Assembly: GCA_023433705.1 (NCBI GenBank)
Contig: JAEYUC010000057.1
Coordinates: forward strand, 1-64,000
Origin: Pseudomonadota bacterium
GTDB lineage: Bacteria; Pseudomonadota; Gammaproteobacteria; Steroidobacterales; Steroidobacteraceae
Direction of reading: 5' to 3'
Length of the DNA stretch: 64,000 bases
Shown here: one piece after another, positions 17,831 to 25,455 of the stretch
How the letters are laid out: each line of letters starts with the position of its first letter
Position numbering within the stretch: the first letter of the stretch is position 1
Position numbers and translations under genes: made by a program
Notes under the pieces: model-generated
Database searches by the model: none
What the model saw: the letters and a program-made list of their open reading frames with translations, nothing else
Told to the model about the DNA's origin: nothing

Positions 17831-18035
17831 TGCATCGGTTCGCGCGATAGCGCGATGAAAAGGGAATGCGGTCCAAAGCCGCAGCTGCCCCCGCAACTGT
17901 AGCCGCGAGCGTTTCGTCGTCACGGAAGGCCACTGAGGACGCAAGTCATCGGGAAGGCTGGGAGAAACGCGATCGAGCGGTAAGCCAGGAGACCTGCCGA
18001 GCACACTCGAGTACTACTGGTCGGACGGGGTGTCT
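17831..18035 (+). ncRNA. Cobalamin (B12) riboswitch
   Basis: The conserved elements are clear: GGGAATGCGGT followed by GCAGCTGCCCCCGCAACTGT, then GTCATCGGGAAGGCTGGGA, then the B12 box AGCCAGGAGACCTGCC at 17983-17998, with GGTCGGACGGGG closing the fold. It lies between the NrdR promoter and nrdA. B12-bound RNA should switch nrdAB off, as known where a B12-dependent class II reductase can replace the iron enzyme. Exact ends are approximate. Confidence 0.92.
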
Positions 18036-18052
18036 CCGGCAGCAGCGCTGAC

Positions 18053-18104
18053 GATCTGCCGCCCGCAGATCCGGCGCCGCTCCGCCGCCCCCAAAAAACG
18101 GAGC
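18053..18104 (+). promoter_or_regulatory. Probable riboswitch expression platform hiding the nrdA ribosome-binding site
   Basis: Two hairpins follow the aptamer. GATCTGC (18053-18059) pairs with GCAGATC (18065-18071), and GCTCCG (18079-18084) pairs with CGGAGC (18099-18104). The second stem contains the GGAG Shine-Dalgarno (18100-18103) of the nrdA start at 18111. This points to control of translation initiation. No T-run suggests a terminator. The pairing is direct observation; the switching model is inference. Confidence 0.6.
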
Positions 18105-18110
18105 AGCGGA

Positions 18111-19991
18111 ATGGATATTCAGACGGTCTCGGCAACTCGCGCGAAGCTCACGCGCAAGCCAAAGAAGAACAAGACTTTCAGCGGGACGGTGCCTGGCACC
18201 GCCGTCCGGCAAGACCCGGCGCGGGATGCGCTGCTCACCAATTTCGGGAAGGCGACGCTGACGGACCGTTACCTGCTGCCGGGTGAAACGACGCAGGACC
18301 TGTTCGCGCGCGTGGCGCGCGCCTACGCCGACGACGCGGACCACGCGCAGCGGCTCTACGACTACATGTCGAAGCTGTGGTTCATGCCCGCGACGCCGAT
18401 CCTCTCGAATGGCGGCACGGACCGTGGCCTGCCGATCTCGTGTTTCCTCAACTCGGTCGAGGACAACCTCGACGGCATCGTCGAGACGTGGACCGAGAAC
18501 GTCTGGCTCGCCTCGAATGGCGGCGGCATCGGCACGTACTGGGGCGGCGTGCGGTCGATCGGCGAAACGGTGAAGGGTTGCGGGCAGACATCGGGAATCA
18601 TCCCGTTCGTGCGCGTGATGGATTCGCTCACGCTCGCGATCTCGCAGGGTTCGCTGCGGCGCGGGTCGGCGGCCGTGTATCTCGACGTGCATCACCCGGA
18701 AATCGAGGAGTTCATCGAGATCCGCAAACCTTCGGGCGACTTCAACCGCAAGAGCCTGAACCTGCACCACGGCATCTGCATCACCGACGAGTTCATGGAG
18801 GCGGTGCGCGACGACCGGTCCTTCGGCCTGCGCAGCCCGAAGGACGGCAAGGTCATGCGCACGGTCAACGCGCGGCAGCTCTGGCAGAAGATCCTCGAAA
18901 CCCGCCTGCAGACCGGTGAGCCCTATCTACTGTTCGGCGACACCGCCAACAACCAGCTCGCGCCGCACCAGCGCGAGCTGGGCCTCAGGGTCCGCCAGTC
19001 GAACCTGTGCAGCGAGATCCTGCTGCCGACGGGCCGCGATCATCTCGGAAAGCAGCGCACGGCGGTGTGCTGTCTCTCCTCCGTGAATTTCGAGACCTGG
19101 GACGAATGGAGCCGTGAGCCGCGGTTCATCGAGGACCTGCTGCGCATGCTCGACAACGTGCTGCAGGATTTCATCGACCACGCGCCCAAGTCGATGGACA
19201 CCGCGCGTTACTCGGCGATGCGCGAGCGCTCCGTCGGGCTCGGGGCGATGGGCTTCCATTCCTATCTGCAGAACAGCGGCATCCCGTTCGAGAGCGCGCT
19301 CGCGCGCGCCGCGAACCTGCGCATGTTCAAGCACCTGCGCCGCGCGGCGGACGAAGCCTCGCGAGTCCTCGCGGAGGAGCGGGGCGCATGTCCGGATGCC
19401 GCCGAGGGTGGCGTGCAGGAGCGCTTCAGCCACAAGCTCGCGATCGCGCCGACCGCGAGCATCTCGGTGATCTGCGGCGGCACCAGCGCGTGTATCGAGC
19501 CGATCCCGGCGAACGTCTACACGCACAAGACGCTGTCGGGCTCGTTCAGCGTGCGCAATCCCGCGCTCACGAAAGTGCTCGAGGCCAAGGGGCTGAATAC
19601 CGAAGACACCTGGCAGTCGATCCTCGCGCACGAAGGATCGGTGCAGCATCTCGATCAACTCAGCGACGACGAAAAGGCCGTGTTCCGCACCGCGTTCGAA
19701 ATCGACCAGCGCTGGGTCATCGAGCTCGCGGCGGACCGCGCGCCACTCATCTGCCAGGGCCAGTCGCTGAACCTCTATCTACGCAGCGACATCCACAAGT
19801 GGGACCTGCTCATGCTGCACTGGACCGCGTGGGAACGCGGCGTGAAGTCGCTGTATTACTGCCGCAGCAAGAGCGTGCAGCGTGCGGGGTTCGCCGGTGT
19901 GGAGGCGGACAACACGCGCGCACTGCCCGTGAAGCCGCTCGCCACCGATACCGATGAAGCCAAGTACGACGAATGCCTGTCGTGCCAGTAG
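18111..19991 (+). CDS. nrdA: Class I ribonucleoside-diphosphate reductase, alpha subunit
   Basis: Reduces ribonucleotides to deoxyribonucleotides with NrdB. 626 residues, about 130 shorter than E. coli NrdA, because the N-terminal ATP-cone is absent. Catalytic features are present: the first redox cysteine in LPISCFLNS, radical-site NLCSEI, the second redox cysteine in AVCCLSS, the tyrosine pair in KSLYYCRS and the C-terminal shuttle CLSC (622-625). The start at 18111 has GGAG seven bases upstream; an in-frame ATG at 18030 lies in the riboswitch and is rejected. A short palindrome at 18187-18201 adds GTVPGT to the N-terminus. Operon with nrdB, 10 bases apart. Confidence 0.95.
   Translation: MDIQTVSATRAKLTRKPKKNKTFSGTVPGTAVRQDPARDALLTNFGKATLTDRYLLPGETTQDLFARVARAYADDADHAQRLYDYMSKLWFMPATPILSNGGTDRGLPISCFLNSVEDNLDGIVETWTENVWLASNGGGIGTYWGGVRSIGETVKGCGQTSGIIPFVRVMDSLTLAISQGSLRRGSAAVYLDVHHPEIEEFIEIRKPSGDFNRKSLNLHHGICITDEFMEAVRDDRSFGLRSPKDGKVMRTVNARQLWQKILETRLQTGEPYLLFGDTANNQLAPHQRELGLRVRQSNLCSEILLPTGRDHLGKQRTAVCCLSSVNFETWDEWSREPRFIEDLLRMLDNVLQDFIDHAPKSMDTARYSAMRERSVGLGAMGFHSYLQNSGIPFESALARAANLRMFKHLRRAADEASRVLAEERGACPDAAEGGVQERFSHKLAIAPTASISVICGGTSACIEPIPANVYTHKTLSGSFSVRNPALTKVLEAKGLNTEDTWQSILAHEGSVQHLDQLSDDEKAVFRTAFEIDQRWVIELAADRAPLICQGQSLNLYLRSDIHKWDLLMLHWTAWERGVKSLYYCRSKSVQRAGFAGVEADNTRALPVKPLATDTDEAKYDECLSCQ
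18187..18201 (+). repeat. REP-like palindrome inside the nrdA coding region
   Basis: CGGTGCC-T-GGCACCG is a perfect 7-bp inverted repeat with a one-base loop, embedded in a longer imperfect one (GGACGG...CCGTCC). The GGTGCCTGGCACC core is typical of REP sequences mobilised by RAYT proteins. In frame it encodes GTVPGT within a basic, low-complexity N-terminal tail of NrdA (about residues 25-32), upstream of the conserved domain, where an insertion would be tolerated. Confidence 0.6.
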
Positions 19992-20001
19992 GAAGATCAC
20001 C

Positions 20002-21060
20002 ATGTCCTCACAGATCGAACTGATCACGAAGCCCGGCCTGCTGACGCCGTCGAAGTCGTACAAGCCGTTCCGTTACCCGTGGGCGATCGAATACTGGCGC
20101 CGCCAGCAGCAGATCCACTGGATGCCCGAGGAAATCCCGCTCGGCGAGGACTGCAAGGACTGGAGCAGCCGCATCACCGAGGCGGAGCGCAACCTGCTCA
20201 CGCAGGTGTTCCGCTTCTTCACGCAGTCGGACGTCGAGGTGCAGGACAACTACATGGAACGCTACGCGCGCGTGTTCCGTCCCACCGAGATCAAGATGAT
20301 GCTCGCCGCGTTCGCCAACATGGAGACCGTGCACATCGCGGCGTACGCGCTGCTGCTCGAAACGCTCGGCATGCCGGACTCCGAGTTCACCGCGTTCATG
20401 GACTACGCGGCGATGCGCGACAAGCACGACTATCTGCAGGGCTTCGGGGTCGAGACCGACGCCGACGTACTGCGCACGCTCGCGATGTTCGGCGGCTTCA
20501 CGGAAGGACTGCAGCTCTTCGCGAGCTTCGCGATCCTGCTCAACTTCCCGCGGCACAACAAGATGCGCGGCATGGGGCAGGTGGTGAGCTGGTCGGTGCG
20601 CGACGAGACGTTACACTGCGAAGGCATCATCCGGTTGTTCCACACTTTCGCGCAGGAGACGGGCGCGCTCTCGCAGGCGGTGCGCGACGACATCGTCGAG
20701 TGCGCGCGGACCGTCGTGAAGCTCGAGGACCGCTTCGTCGATCTCGCGTTCGAGATGGGGCCGGTCGAAGGTCTCGCCGCGTCGGAGGTGAAGCAGTACA
20801 TCCGTTACATCGCGGACTGGCGCCTCAAGCAGTTAGGCCTGCCGCGGCTCTACGGCGTCAAGGAACATCCGCTGCCCTGGCTCACCGCCATGCTGAACGG
20901 TGTCGAGCACGCGAACTTCTTCGAGACGCGCGCGACCGAATACGCCAAGGCGGCGACCGGCGGCGCGTGGCACGGCCACGAAGGCGCGTGGGGGCTGTTC
21001 GATCGCAGGGTCGCGCGGCGCGGCCAGCTCGATCTCATCGGCGGCCGGGACGCCAACTGA
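20002..21060 (+). CDS. nrdB: Class I ribonucleoside-diphosphate reductase, beta subunit
   Basis: 352-residue iron-radical subunit that generates the tyrosyl radical for NrdA. The metal ligands are readable: an Asp in TQSDVEVQD (about 77), Glu108 and His111 (METVH), Glu168 (FTEGLQ), Glu202 and His205 (DETLH). The radical tyrosine is Tyr115, four residues after His111, so this is a class Ia-like enzyme rather than the Tyr-less class Ic. AGGA precedes the ATG. An upstream in-frame ATG (19954) overlaps nrdA and is less likely. Expression should follow the NrdR/B12 control upstream of nrdA. Confidence 0.95.
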   Translation: MSSQIELITKPGLLTPSKSYKPFRYPWAIEYWRRQQQIHWMPEEIPLGEDCKDWSSRITEAERNLLTQVFRFFTQSDVEVQDNYMERYARVFRPTEIKMMLAAFANMETVHIAAYALLLETLGMPDSEFTAFMDYAAMRDKHDYLQGFGVETDADVLRTLAMFGGFTEGLQLFASFAILLNFPRHNKMRGMGQVVSWSVRDETLHCEGIIRLFHTFAQETGALSQAVRDDIVECARTVVKLEDRFVDLAFEMGPVEGLAASEVKQYIRYIADWRLKQLGLPRLYGVKEHPLPWLTAMLNGVEHANFFETRATEYAKAATGGAWHGHEGAWGLFDRRVARRGQLDLIGGRDAN

Positions 21061-21066
21061 CGCGTC

Positions 21067-22023
21067 TCAGTGGCGGCATGCCTTGGGGCCAAGTGGGTTG
21101 CTGCACCACTGCACGCGCTCGACGATGATGGATTCGTGATCCGGGCAAGGCTCCTGGCAGGCGCCGTTTATCCGGATGGATACGCCGTACCGGTCGTGGA
21201 GATATCTCGTCATCGGTTCCCGCAATGAATACGGATCGAAGACGGCCGGCTCATGGACCGGGCCGACGACTTCGACGTCGTAGTAAGGCTCGGTCATCCA
21301 CGGCATCGCGCCGCCGAAGATCTCGAACTTTCCGACCCCGTAGGTGAGCGCGACGAGATCCTTGAGATTGATGCGGCGTATCGAGACGTGATCCGCGCCG
21401 GCATCGATCCGTGTGGGGCCGTATCCGGAACCGGATTCGCGCATCGAGATGCGTGCTGAAGACATCGAGCGAGTATCGATCGCCAGCGCAGCCTGGCGGG
21501 TCTGCCGATCCTCGAGTCCGCCCGCGACGAAGGGCAATGCGATCGACAGCAGCGCCACCGACGTCATCGCGACCGTTGCGAAAAATCCAGGTGCGGCCGG
21601 CGCATCCTTCCAGTCGATCGCGACCCGCGCTTCTTCGGCGAGCTGGCGGTAGCGCTCACGCCGCAACTCGCGCCGGATCCGCACGAGGCAGGCCGCCGTG
21701 ATGAGCAGTGCAACGACGAGGGCGACGATGAGAACGAAACGTGCGGGCGCGATCGATCGCGCCGGCGCGGCCATGGGCGTGAGACTGGCCACCGCGTCCG
21801 TGAGCACGGATGGCGGCGGGATGGCGTTGTGCCGCACCGGGAATCCGTACCAGGCGCCCAGCGAATGCAACCAGGCAAACGGCACTGCGAACTTGATCGC
21901 GGCGATGCGCCAGATCCATATGCGCTGGGGGGCGGAGCTGGATCTGAGCATCGCCGCGAGCAACCACGCGATGGCGAAGAAGCCGATCGACTGCCACAGG
22001 TGATCGACGATTCCGGCGAGCAT
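21067..22023 (-). CDS. Truncated BlaR-like membrane sensor with DUF3738-like C-terminus
   Basis: 318 residues. The N-terminus (DHLWQSIGFF) and two to three membrane helices resemble the start of BlaR1/M56 proteins, but the zinc-peptidase HExxH motif is absent. The C-terminal half contains a DUF3738/TIGR03435-like stretch (DLVALTYGVGKFEIFGG) and a CQEPC motif near the end. Two paralogues occur at 29776-30708 and 30715-32073. It follows the serine hydrolase gene by 43 bases on the same strand, so both likely share the BlaI-type operator at 23555-23596. A non-proteolytic sensor or ligand-binding partner is a reasonable guess; no function is established. Confidence 0.7.
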   Translation of the reverse strand: MLAGIVDHLWQSIGFFAIAWLLAAMLRSSSAPQRIWIWRIAAIKFAVPFAWLHSLGAWYGFPVRHNAIPPPSVLTDAVASLTPMAAPARSIAPARFVLIVALVVALLITAACLVRIRRELRRERYRQLAEEARVAIDWKDAPAAPGFFATVAMTSVALLSIALPFVAGGLEDRQTRQAALAIDTRSMSSARISMRESGSGYGPTRIDAGADHVSIRRINLKDLVALTYGVGKFEIFGGAMPWMTEPYYDVEVVGPVHEPAVFDPYSLREPMTRYLHDRYGVSIRINGACQEPCPDHESIIVERVQWCSNPLGPKACRH

Positions 22024-22066
22024 GAGTGGATAGTCCGGGCCGCGCGGAGAATCTTTCGGTGGTCCG

Positions 22067-23539
22067 TCAGCGCACCGGCACCGGCAGGCGCGCGCGCACG
22101 AATTCCGAGACGTTCTTCGCCGCGCCGAAATCGAGGTTCGACAACACGATCACTTGGTATCCCGATGCCGGGTTGAACCAGGCCTCCGAGTTCGAGCCCA
22201 TTTCTCCACCGGTGCCGCCGATCCACAACCCGCCACCGGGATATTCGTCGACCCATATTCCGTAGCCGTATCCGTGGCCCTTCCACGCTTCGGTCTTCGG
22301 TTCGAGCATGAGCCGCGTGAACTTCTCGTCGAGGATTCGATGCGCGCGCAACGCGCCCAGGAAGCGGCGCATGTCGTCGGCCGTGGACCAGGCGCCCCCC
22401 GCGCCGTCGGCGCGATACTCGAGGTGCTGACCGGCGGGGATCCACTCGCGCTCACCCGGCGGCCTGAAGTAACCCTGCGCGCGCCCCCGCATGTCGACGT
22501 CCACCGGCGGCGTGTCGGTGTGTTTCATGCCGGCGGGACCGAAGATCGATTGCTGTAGATAGTCGTAAAAGCTCTTGCCGCTGACGTGTTCGATGGCGGC
22601 GCCGAGATACATGAACCCGAGGTTGTGGTATTCGAACTTCTTGCCCGGCGCGAATAGCAGCGGATCGCCGCCGAAGATCCTTATGAAGTCATCGTGGGTC
22701 TGCAATTCCTTCCGGTGTTCGTCGTTGCGGGGGCCGTAAAAATCGCCCGCGCCGGAGGTGTGGGTGAGGAGCTGGTGGATAGTCGCGGTGGAAATGGGCT
22801 TGTCCGCCAGCGCCGGGACTATCTTCCCGATGCGGTCATCGAGCTTGAGCTTGCCGTCCTGCACCAGCCGGAGCACCGCCGCGGCGGTGAACATCTTGCT
22901 GGTCGACGCCGTGCGAAAGCGCGTGTCGACGGTGTTCGGGACCTTGCCTTCGCGATCGGCGAATCCATACGCCTCGCGGAGCAGGACCTCGTCGCCACGC
23001 GCCAGCAGGATGACGCCGGAGAACTTGTCTGCCTGCGCGCGGCGCGACGTGTCGGCGCGCCAGGCTTCGATGGCGTCGGCTTCGGAGAGTCGCGGCACGC
23101 GGAACTTGGTCGGTGAATTGCCCCAGTCCAGGTGCACGAAGTTGACCCTGTGCGGGGCGGCCCTCTCGGTTTCCACCACGAACTCGAGCACGGCGTCCGA
23201 ATCCCTCGCGCGCACCCAGCCGTGCAGGTTGTGAGGGCGGTCGTCATCCACCTCGATCAGGTCGAAGCCGCCGAACTCCTTGTGCTTGTGCAGGCCCACG
23301 TCGACGTCGGGCGCTTCCTTCCACTCCGGTGAGAAATTGTCCTCGCGGTAGGCCTCCAGCACCGCGCGGTCACCGGAGTTGATCGCCTCCAGTAGTTTGC
23401 GCGCCTGGACCGACGCGGGATTGTTCGAGACCTGCGATCCTTTTCCAGGACTCGTGCCCGCGGCGTCGCAGGCGATGGGGCCGACGAACAGCAGGAGAAC
23501 GGGCACCAACGCCCTGCACACGATGTGGCGAATTTCCAT
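22067..23539 (-). CDS. Serine hydrolase, beta-lactamase/PBP4*-like (class C fold)
   Basis: 490 residues with an N-terminal signal peptide (to about residue 27), a small NTF2/DUF-like region (40-150), and a beta-lactamase-fold domain. The catalytic SxxK is Ser212-Thr-Ser-Lys215, and the YxN motif is seen in EYHNLG. Such proteins act on peptidoglycan peptides, D-amino acid esters or beta-lactams; the substrate is not predictable. First gene of an operon with a BlaR-like sensor. Its promoter matches that of blaI at 32070 (shared TACAACTGYGG and a spaced TCTAYGACA..GTAGTA), which argues for BlaI control. Confidence 0.87.
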   Translation of the reverse strand: MEIRHIVCRALVPVLLLFVGPIACDAAGTSPGKGSQVSNNPASVQARKLLEAINSGDRAVLEAYREDNFSPEWKEAPDVDVGLHKHKEFGGFDLIEVDDDRPHNLHGWVRARDSDAVLEFVVETERAAPHRVNFVHLDWGNSPTKFRVPRLSEADAIEAWRADTSRRAQADKFSGVILLARGDEVLLREAYGFADREGKVPNTVDTRFRTASTSKMFTAAAVLRLVQDGKLKLDDRIGKIVPALADKPISTATIHQLLTHTSGAGDFYGPRNDEHRKELQTHDDFIRIFGGDPLLFAPGKKFEYHNLGFMYLGAAIEHVSGKSFYDYLQQSIFGPAGMKHTDTPPVDVDMRGRAQGYFRPPGEREWIPAGQHLEYRADGAGGAWSTADDMRRFLGALRAHRILDEKFTRLMLEPKTEAWKGHGYGYGIWVDEYPGGGLWIGGTGGEMGSNSEAWFNPASGYQVIVLSNLDFGAAKNVSEFVRARLPVPVR

Positions 23540-23554
23540 GTTCGCATCTCTCGG

Positions 23555-23596
23555 GTCTACTACAACTGCGGCTTAATCTACGACATCCGTAGTAAA
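23555..23596 (-). promoter_or_regulatory. BlaI-type operator upstream of the serine hydrolase
   Basis: Contains TCTACTACAACTGCGG and, at 23577-23594, TCTACGACATCCGTAGTA with an internal CTACG...CGTAG dyad. The block aligns with 32494-32527, upstream of blaI: TACAACTG(C/T)GG and TCTA(C/T)GACA..(C/T)GTAGTA are in the same order with the same 16-base offset. A shared repressor, most likely BlaI, is inferred. Confidence 0.65.
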
Positions 23597-23645
23597 TAAG
23601 GCAAGCCGCGGTCGCCCACGACGGTTCAACCTCCAACGGAGACGC

Positions 23646-25397
23646 TCAGGTGCCTGTTTCGGCTACGGCCGACGGCGGATCGCCGTTGCGGCGGCCGCGG
23701 AATTCCGCGACGCGATTGCGCCCGGCCTGTTTGGCCGAGTACATCGCGGCGTCCGCGGCTTCGAAGAATTTCTCGGGGCTCGAGTATTCGTCGCCCGTCA
23801 GCGAGGCGTAGCCGACCGAGATCGTGATCGAATGATCGCCGGCGATCAGCGTCTGCGCGGCGCTGCGCAGACGCTCCGCGACCATGCCCGCCACGGCGGA
23901 GTCGGAGTTCGGCAGGATCACGCAGAACTCCTCGCCGCCGTAGCGACAGGCGACGAAGGGTTTGCGCGCGTGCCTGCGGATCACCCCACCGAGAAGTTTG
24001 ATCGCCTCGTCGCCCTGCGCGTGACCGTGTCGGTCGTTGTATTGCTTGAAGTGATCGATGTCGAGCACGAGCAACGAGAGCGGCAGGCCGGACTGGCGCG
24101 CGGCGTTGAATTCCGCGAGCAGCTTGATATCGAAGTGACGCCGGTTGCCGAGCAGAGTGAGCGGATCGGTGCGGCTCTGCTGCTGCAGTTCGCTCATTCG
24201 GCTCGACAACGTCATCGAGAGCAGGATCATCTCGAGCAGGGATCCCACCTGCCAGCTGTGCTGCGTGAGAAAGGTGTGCGGCAGCACGCCGAAGTTCTTC
24301 AGCACGAAGATCATCGAGCCGGCGAGAAACGCACTCCACGCGATGACGAAGAACCGCGCGGGACGCGAGCCCGCGAGCAGGCTCACCACGCCGAGCGTGA
24401 TCAGGAAGATCACCGAGATCAGGATCAGGAACGTGACGGGCCGGACGAGCACGGCGTAGTCGAGTACGGGCACGAGCGCCACCGCGATCGCGGCGGCGAT
24501 CTGCAGTCCGCGAGCGATCAGGAACAGGCGCGGCGTGTAGTCGCGCGAGCGCAGGATCGTCGTCGAGAAGTGCAGCGCGGTTATCAGCGAGACGTTCAAC
24601 AGCACCAGCAGGCAGGTGTTCGCCCACTGCGGGCTCGAGGGCCACAGGTACTGGAAGGCCAGTCCCGTATTGACGCCCATGTACAACCCGAAAGTCGCGA
24701 CATAGGCGAAGTAGGCGAGGAACGCATTGTCCCGCACCGCGATGAACACGAGGCCACTCCACACCAGCAGCATGATCACGGCGCCGAAGTAGACGCCATA
24801 GGCGAGCTGCTCGCGGCTCACCGACCCGGTCATCTCGGCCGCGTCGAGCAGCGCGAGGTGGATGTCCACCGGACCCTGTGACGCGTATCGCAGGTAGAAC
24901 GTGCGCTCGCCGGCCGCGGGCAGATCCAGCGGAAAGAAGAAATCGCGGTGCGCGATGGCGCGCGTGTCGAAGTCGAGCCGGTCGCCGGTCGCGAGCTCGC
25001 GCCAGCCACCGAACGGATCGGGGCTGAAGAATGTGATGTAGTCGATGAGTGGATAGCCCTGGCGCAGGAATATCTGGCGCGGCTCGGGCGCCGGGTTGTG
25101 AAGTGTGAACCGCACCCACCAGGCCGACGAGGTGAACCCGACATTCGCCGTCTCGGGCGTCGCGCGCCGGAAACCTTCGGCGGCGGGCCCGGAGCTGACG
25201 TCCGCGATGCCCAGCTGGCCGCCCGGATCCTCGAGTAGTTCGACTTCACCGCTGAAGCGCTCGATGCGCAGCGCCTCTCCGGGAATCGTAGTGACGACGG
25301 GTGCGCCGAGTGCGACTTCCGTCACCAAACAAACAACCAGAAGCAGGCTTGCCAACCAGGCAATTGAAAGTTTTCCTGAGCCGTACACAATCGCCAT
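23646..25397 (-). CDS. Diguanylate cyclase with 7TMR-DISM sensor
   Basis: 583-residue c-di-GMP synthase. A signal/anchor segment, a periplasmic 7TMR-DISMED2-type beta-sandwich (about 40-170), seven membrane helices (about 190-390), then a GGDEF domain with an intact active site GGEEF (RYGGEEF). The product-inhibition I-site RxxD is degenerate (RKPF at the expected place), so feedback inhibition is probably lost. The 7TM module suggests sensing of an extracellular carbohydrate-like or small ligand. Start set at the ATG at 25397, next to the first hydrophobic segment. Divergent from the cytochrome gene across about 58 bases. Confidence 0.9.
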   Translation of the reverse strand: MAIVYGSGKLSIAWLASLLLVVCLVTEVALGAPVVTTIPGEALRIERFSGEVELLEDPGGQLGIADVSSGPAAEGFRRATPETANVGFTSSAWWVRFTLHNPAPEPRQIFLRQGYPLIDYITFFSPDPFGGWRELATGDRLDFDTRAIAHRDFFFPLDLPAAGERTFYLRYASQGPVDIHLALLDAAEMTGSVSREQLAYGVYFGAVIMLLVWSGLVFIAVRDNAFLAYFAYVATFGLYMGVNTGLAFQYLWPSSPQWANTCLLVLLNVSLITALHFSTTILRSRDYTPRLFLIARGLQIAAAIAVALVPVLDYAVLVRPVTFLILISVIFLITLGVVSLLAGSRPARFFVIAWSAFLAGSMIFVLKNFGVLPHTFLTQHSWQVGSLLEMILLSMTLSSRMSELQQQSRTDPLTLLGNRRHFDIKLLAEFNAARQSGLPLSLLVLDIDHFKQYNDRHGHAQGDEAIKLLGGVIRRHARKPFVACRYGGEEFCVILPNSDSAVAGMVAERLRSAAQTLIAGDHSITISVGYASLTGDEYSSPEKFFEAADAAMYSAKQAGRNRVAEFRGRRNGDPPSAVAETGT

Positions 25398-25455
25398 CCT
25401 TCGACGAATTTGTTTGTTCGCGAAGTATGCGTCAGATCGGGCAGGGAGTAACGCG

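Noticed and set aside
18030..18110. Upstream in-frame start for nrdA
   Set aside because: It lies within the cobalamin riboswitch and has no homologous sequence; GGAG precedes the ATG at 18111.
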